From NCBI GenBank assembly GCA_002508545.1, contig DAVH01000067.1:17368-23660 (forward strand): a DNA stretch of 6,293 nucleotides. The letters are read 5' to 3'. A model generated the notes under the pieces. It had not been told where the DNA came from and made no database searches. It saw only the letters and a program-made list of their open reading frames with translations. This DNA is from Methanomassiliicoccus sp. UBA6. Lineage in GTDB: Archaea > Thermoplasmatota > Thermoplasmata > Methanomassiliicoccales > Methanomassiliicoccaceae. Shown piece by piece: positions 5,517-6,293 of this stretch; position 1 is the stretch's first letter, and every line of letters starts with the position of its first letter. Made by a program: the position numbers and the translations under genes.

Positions 5517-6083
5517 GTGGAAGGATCGGGAAGGAATTATGGCTCCAATGGCTGGGACCTGTTCATCGGCCGTCACTGGAAGGCGTTCGTGGTGTTCGTG
5601 GTGGCTGCCTTCCTGGCAGCGGTCTGGGCGGTGCTGGTGCTCCTGTGGTTCGTGGGCAAGGCCCAGTCCGACGGCCTGGTGCCGTCGACCCTGGACCTGT
5701 GGGCGATGAGCCACGTGGTGACGTTCCTTCTGAACCTGCTCTTCTGGATGATCATCCTCGTCGGCATCCCGGTCGCCATCGGGGCGGGGATCGCCTGGCT
5801 GTGGTTCAGCAGGCTGCCGGCCGACGAGAGGCGCGAGTACCGCCTCTTCCGCAACCGGTCGCGCCGTTCGAACGCCGGGGGAGGATTTTCGATCCTGGTC
5901 TTCATAGGATTCGCGCTCAAGGTGTACATCGATGGCAACTGGGAGGTGCCGGTCTCCACGTGGACGTTCGACTACCTCATCTACTCCTGGGTGACGGTGC
6001 TCGCCTGGCTGGCCATCATCTTCGCCATCCCGGCGATCGTCGTGCTGGCGTGGTGGATCCTCCGCGGAAGGAAGAGGCGCTGA
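5517..6083 (+). CDS. Conserved archaeal four-helix membrane protein, unknown function
   Basis: This 188-residue protein begins with a short polar N-terminus carrying WDLFIGRHWKAF (13-24), then membrane helices at about 22-46, 67-97, 122-138 and 157-181. The second helix is followed by a very basic segment (98-121, with RLPADERREYRLF and RNRSRRSN) leading to a Gly-rich GGGFSILVFIGF start of helix 3. Helix 4 starts after YLIYSW and ends in a basic tail (RGRKRR). The positive-inside rule puts both ends and the 98-121 loop in the cytoplasm. I recall similar proteins of unknown function in methanogens, with the same WDxxIGxHWK start, Gly-rich hinge and IYSW...FAIPA end, but cannot name the family. 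GTG at 5517 is chosen because of the strong GGAGGAGG site just upstream. Nothing in the context suggests a partner. Confidence 0.88.
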   Translation: MEGSGRNYGSNGWDLFIGRHWKAFVVFVVAAFLAAVWAVLVLLWFVGKAQSDGLVPSTLDLWAMSHVVTFLLNLLFWMIILVGIPVAIGAGIAWLWFSRLPADERREYRLFRNRSRRSNAGGGFSILVFIGFALKVYIDGNWEVPVSTWTFDYLIYSWVTVLAWLAIIFAIPAIVVLAWWILRGRKRR

Positions 6084-6103
6084 GGTCCGCTGGGAACGAA
6101 TCG

Positions 6104-6112
6104 TTATATAAT
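6104..6112 (+). promoter_or_regulatory. TATA box ahead of the 3'-partial HTH-like gene
   Basis: TTATATAAT is close to the archaeal TATA consensus. It predicts a transcript start near 6134, only about 8 nt before the ATG at 6142, so the message would have a very short leader. Only a weak GGTG lies in that leader. Confidence 0.65.
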
Positions 6113-6141
6113 CGGAGGGCCCAGGAACGAGTGGTGTTAGC

Positions 6142-6293
6142 ATGGACCTCCAGATGGTCATGAAGGACAAGTACGTCCGAGCGGTGATCGAGGACGTCTC
6201 CAACGGGGACACCGACGCGGAGCACATCGCCAAGAGGAACCACCTGCCCTCGGCCGGGGTCGACCGGGCGGTCAGCCACCTCCTGGCCGAGGG
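6142..6293 (+). CDS. Helix-turn-helix-like protein, N-terminus only (3' partial)
   Basis: Fifty codons are visible before the window ends. After a helical start (MDLQMVMKDKYVRAVIEDV) the segment from about 22 to 49 (DTDAEHIAKRNHLP, then GVDRAVSHLLAE) has the spacing of a helix-turn-helix: a helix with AEHIAKRN, a turn at LPSAG, and a recognition-type helix VDRAVSHLL. This suggests a winged-helix DNA-binding domain of a transcription regulator or a nucleic-acid enzyme, with the rest of the protein outside the window. The ATG is supported by the TATA box about 34 bp upstream. Codon use matches the neighbouring genes, with strong preference for G or C in the third position. The exact family cannot be decided from 50 residues. 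Confidence 0.72.
   Translation, partial: MDLQMVMKDKYVRAVIEDVSNGDTDAEHIAKRNHLPSAGVDRAVSHLLAE

Noticed and set aside
5105..6163. Plus-strand open frame of 352 codons overlapping the membrane-protein gene in another frame
   Set aside because: It is a Gly/Arg/Pro-rich shadow frame without a ribosome binding site; the frame starting at 5517 has a strong site and clear membrane helices.
5091..6233. Minus-strand open frame of 380 codons spanning the four-helix protein and the 53-codon gene
   Set aside because: It crosses two better-supported genes and the intergenic promoters, and is rich in Asp/His/Arg/Pro with no domain; it is an antisense artefact.

Overview
The window reads as high-GC archaeal DNA, most plausibly Thermoplasmatota or a related euryarchaeal lineage such as a Methanomassiliicoccales-like organism. 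The evidence is A/T-rich TATA-box-like elements about 25 bp ahead of likely transcription starts, GGAGG ribosome binding sites, short T-tracts after genes, GTG/TTG starts, a sequon-rich anchored surface protein, and small protein families I associate with methanogens and their relatives. The lineage is an inference; there is no rRNA or other marker gene here.

Layout. (1) Positions 2-1594 (+) hold the C-terminal 530 residues of a large secreted, membrane-anchored beta-sandwich surface protein. (2) Positions 1731-2724 (+) hold a compact three-gene unit: a cysteine-containing DUF6951-like protein, a small cupin, and a small CxxCGG protein. Spacing is 11 nt and then an ATGA overlap. (3) Positions 2738-5057 (-) hold two membrane-associated genes. 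The upstream one is a sulfite-oxidase-fold (YedY/MsrP-like) domain fused to a four-helix membrane domain with a paired-histidine pattern. The downstream one is a ten-helix protein I do not recognise. Its stop lies 13 nt from the stop of the (+) unit. (4) Positions 5144-5305 (-) hold a 53-codon, highly charged small gene with its own TATA box, ribosome binding site and T-tract. (5) Positions 5517-6083 (+) encode a four-helix archaeal membrane protein. (6) From 6142 to the window edge is the N-terminus of a helix-turn-helix-like protein.

Most notable is the oxidoreductase-like gene. The residue aligning with the molybdenum-ligating cysteine is serine (Ser90), and the export signal has no twin-arginine motif. 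The fused membrane domain has one histidine near the start of each helix, giving an outer and an inner pair as in a trans-membrane di-heme b cytochrome. It may be a redox protein with altered cofactor chemistry, or a domain repurposed for binding. The ten-helix partner may belong to the same process, but only proximity supports that. No RNA gene, CRISPR array, insertion sequence or attachment site was seen.
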